NCBI GenBank assembly: GCA_017853785.1
Contig: JAFMIX010000161.1
Coordinates: forward strand, 1 to 5,408
Reading direction: 5' to 3'
Source of the DNA: Verrucomicrobiales bacterium
Lineage (GTDB): Bacteria > Verrucomicrobiota > Verrucomicrobiia > Limisphaerales > JAFMIX01
DNA: 5,408 bases
Made by a program: the position numbers and the translations under genes. Under the pieces are notes generated by a model. That model was not told the origin of the DNA. It worked only from the letters and a program-made list of their open reading frames with translations, and did no database searches. Positions 4,405 through 5,408 of the stretch are shown here, in pieces; within the stretch, counting starts at the first letter, position 1; the number at the start of each line of letters is the position of its first letter.

Positions 4405-5408
4405 ATGAGCAACACTACCTCAACCGCCAAAAGCCCAGAATCCGGCGGCGGCGCCCCAAAAATCTCCAAAGTCACCGAAGCGGTTATCCGCATCGCCGGC
4501 AACTCGCAGGACGGCATCCAGGCGATCGGTGGTTTCCTCGCGCGCCTCGCCGGGCGCAGCGAACAGGAAGTAATGACCTTCATGACCATCCCCTCGACCA
4601 TCTCCGGCGGGCCGTCCATCTTTCAGGTGCGCATTGGCAGCGGCGAAGTCCTGAGTGCGGGTGACGAGGCGGACGTGTTGCTAGCCTTCTACCAGCACTC
4701 CTACGAAGGCCACATCAACTCGCTCAAGAAAGGCGGCATCGTCCTCTACGATTCTGACCACATCGAAGCCAAACCGGAATGGGAGACGCAATACCGCCAC
4801 ATCGGCATCCCGATCTCCGGCCTGACCGTCGAAGCCATCGGCGGCACCGCCAAGGACAAGGGCAAAAACATCTACGCCCTCGGCCTCATCGCCAAGATGT
4901 TCGACTTGGAGCTTGCCAAGCTGGAAAAACTAATTGGCGAACGCTTCACCGGCAAAGACCCCAGCATTCTGAACAACGCCCTCGCCGCCTTCCACGCCGG
5001 CTACAGCCACTCCCTCGGCGGCGTGCTCGAAACGTTTAAGTTCGTTGATGCCCAGAAGAAAGACGGCCACCAGATCGTGATGAACGGGAATGAAGCCATC
5101 GGCTACGGCCTCATCGCCGCCGGCGTGCGGTTCGGCGCCGGCTACCCGATCACCCCGTGGTCGGACATCATGGAATTGCTGCGGCGCGAACTGCCAAAAT
5201 ACGGCGGCTCCTTCATCCAGACCGAAGACGAAATCGCCGCCATCTCCATGGCCATCGGCGGCAGCTACGCCGGCCGCGTTTCCGTAACCGGCTCAAGCGG
5301 CCCGGGAATTTCCCTCAAAACCGAAGCGCTCGGCTGGGCGGTCATGGCGGAAATGCCCCTCGTCGTCATTGATATCCAGCGCGGCGGCCCTTCCACCGGC
5401 ATGCCGAC
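4405..5408 (+). CDS. korA: 2-oxoacid:ferredoxin oxidoreductase, fused gamma-alpha subunit, 3' end missing
   Basis: The first 334 codons of a protein that runs off the right edge; family members are usually near 600 residues. After a low-complexity tail (1-22), residues about 24-205 form the gamma domain: AGNSQDGIQAIGGFLARLAG, FMTIPSTISGGPSIFQVRIG and DVLLAFYQHSYEGHINSLKKGG. Residues from about 222 begin the alpha (pyrimidine-binding, TPP-dependent) domain: MNGNEAIGYGLIAAGV, the hallmark YPITPWSDIMELL (248-260), QTEDEIAAISMAIGGSYAG and VTGSSGPGISLKTEALG, then IQRGGPSTGMP. The gamma-alpha order is typical of two-subunit KorAB enzymes, which oxidatively decarboxylate 2-oxoglutarate to succinyl-CoA with ferredoxin as acceptor, or run in reverse. 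A korB gene carrying the TPP-binding beta subunit is expected downstream. The ATG at 4405 is fixed by an in-frame TAA at 4390-4392; no Shine-Dalgarno sequence is present. 2-Oxoglutarate is the likeliest substrate, but another 2-oxoacid is not excluded. Confidence 0.9.
   Translation, partial: MSNTTSTAKSPESGGGAPKISKVTEAVIRIAGNSQDGIQAIGGFLARLAGRSEQEVMTFMTIPSTISGGPSIFQVRIGSGEVLSAGDEADVLLAFYQHSYEGHINSLKKGGIVLYDSDHIEAKPEWETQYRHIGIPISGLTVEAIGGTAKDKGKNIYALGLIAKMFDLELAKLEKLIGERFTGKDPSILNNALAAFHAGYSHSLGGVLETFKFVDAQKKDGHQIVMNGNEAIGYGLIAAGVRFGAGYPITPWSDIMELLRRELPKYGGSFIQTEDEIAAISMAIGGSYAGRVSVTGSSGPGISLKTEALGWAVMAEMPLVVIDIQRGGPSTGMP

Noticed and set aside
4371..5372. Several Arg/His/Pro-rich plus-strand frames overlapping the kor gene
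   Set aside because: They are out-of-frame readings of the KorA-like coding sequence, whose own frame matches the family along its whole visible length.
1..5408. Search for mobile elements, CRISPR arrays, tRNAs and defence genes
   Set aside because: No transposase or integrase motifs, no terminal inverted or long direct repeats, no spaced repeats, and no cloverleaf-like sequence were seen; all six genes are ordinary metabolic, signalling or interaction proteins.

Overview
The window is a gene-dense stretch of GC-rich bacterial chromosome with six protein genes and no RNA genes, CRISPR arrays, insertion sequences or phage genes. The first and last genes run off the two ends. The best guess for the organism is a member of the Verrucomicrobiota, perhaps the Pedosphaera/Limisphaerales group. 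This is inferred from three things: the small coiled-coil protein and TPR protein pair resemble proteins I associate with that phylum, none of the five visible starts has a convincing Shine-Dalgarno sequence, and the hybrid kinase style (AHDFNN H-box, C-terminal receiver) fits. It is a judgement from memory, not a search result.

Layout from left to right: (1) 1-1874 (+), the 3' part of a GAF-PAS-HisKA-HATPase-receiver hybrid histidine kinase, entering from the left. (2) 1953-2510 (+), a NUDIX hydrolase of the ADP-ribose pyrophosphatase type. (3) 2517-2792 (-), a small charged coiled-coil protein convergent with the NUDIX gene; 6 bp separate the stop codons and a terminator-like hairpin lies at the junction. 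(4) 2896-3345 (-), a small TPR protein probably co-transcribed with (3). (5) 3424-4218 (+), a HAD-superfamily phosphatase of the Cof/IIB type, divergent from the TPR gene across a 78-bp spacer. (6) 4405 to the right edge (+), the N-terminal 334 codons of a 2-oxoacid:ferredoxin oxidoreductase alpha subunit with the gamma domain fused at its N-terminus (KorA-like). A beta-subunit gene would be expected just past the window.

The genes do not form an obvious single pathway. The kinase is a signalling protein, NUDIX and HAD are general nucleotide and phosphate-ester hydrolases, and the KorA-like protein belongs to central carbon metabolism (ferredoxin-linked interconversion of 2-oxoglutarate and succinyl-CoA, or a related 2-oxoacid). 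The clearest regulatory signal is in the 186-bp gap before the kor gene. A perfect 14-bp palindrome sits just upstream of a TTGACA -35 box, with a -10-like hexamer 17 nt further on and a leader of about 78 nt. A second small signal is a CTATCAA heptamer repeated in exact 7-nt register between the TPR and coiled-coil genes. I found no convincing evidence of a new multi-gene system; most of the window is ordinary housekeeping and signalling content.
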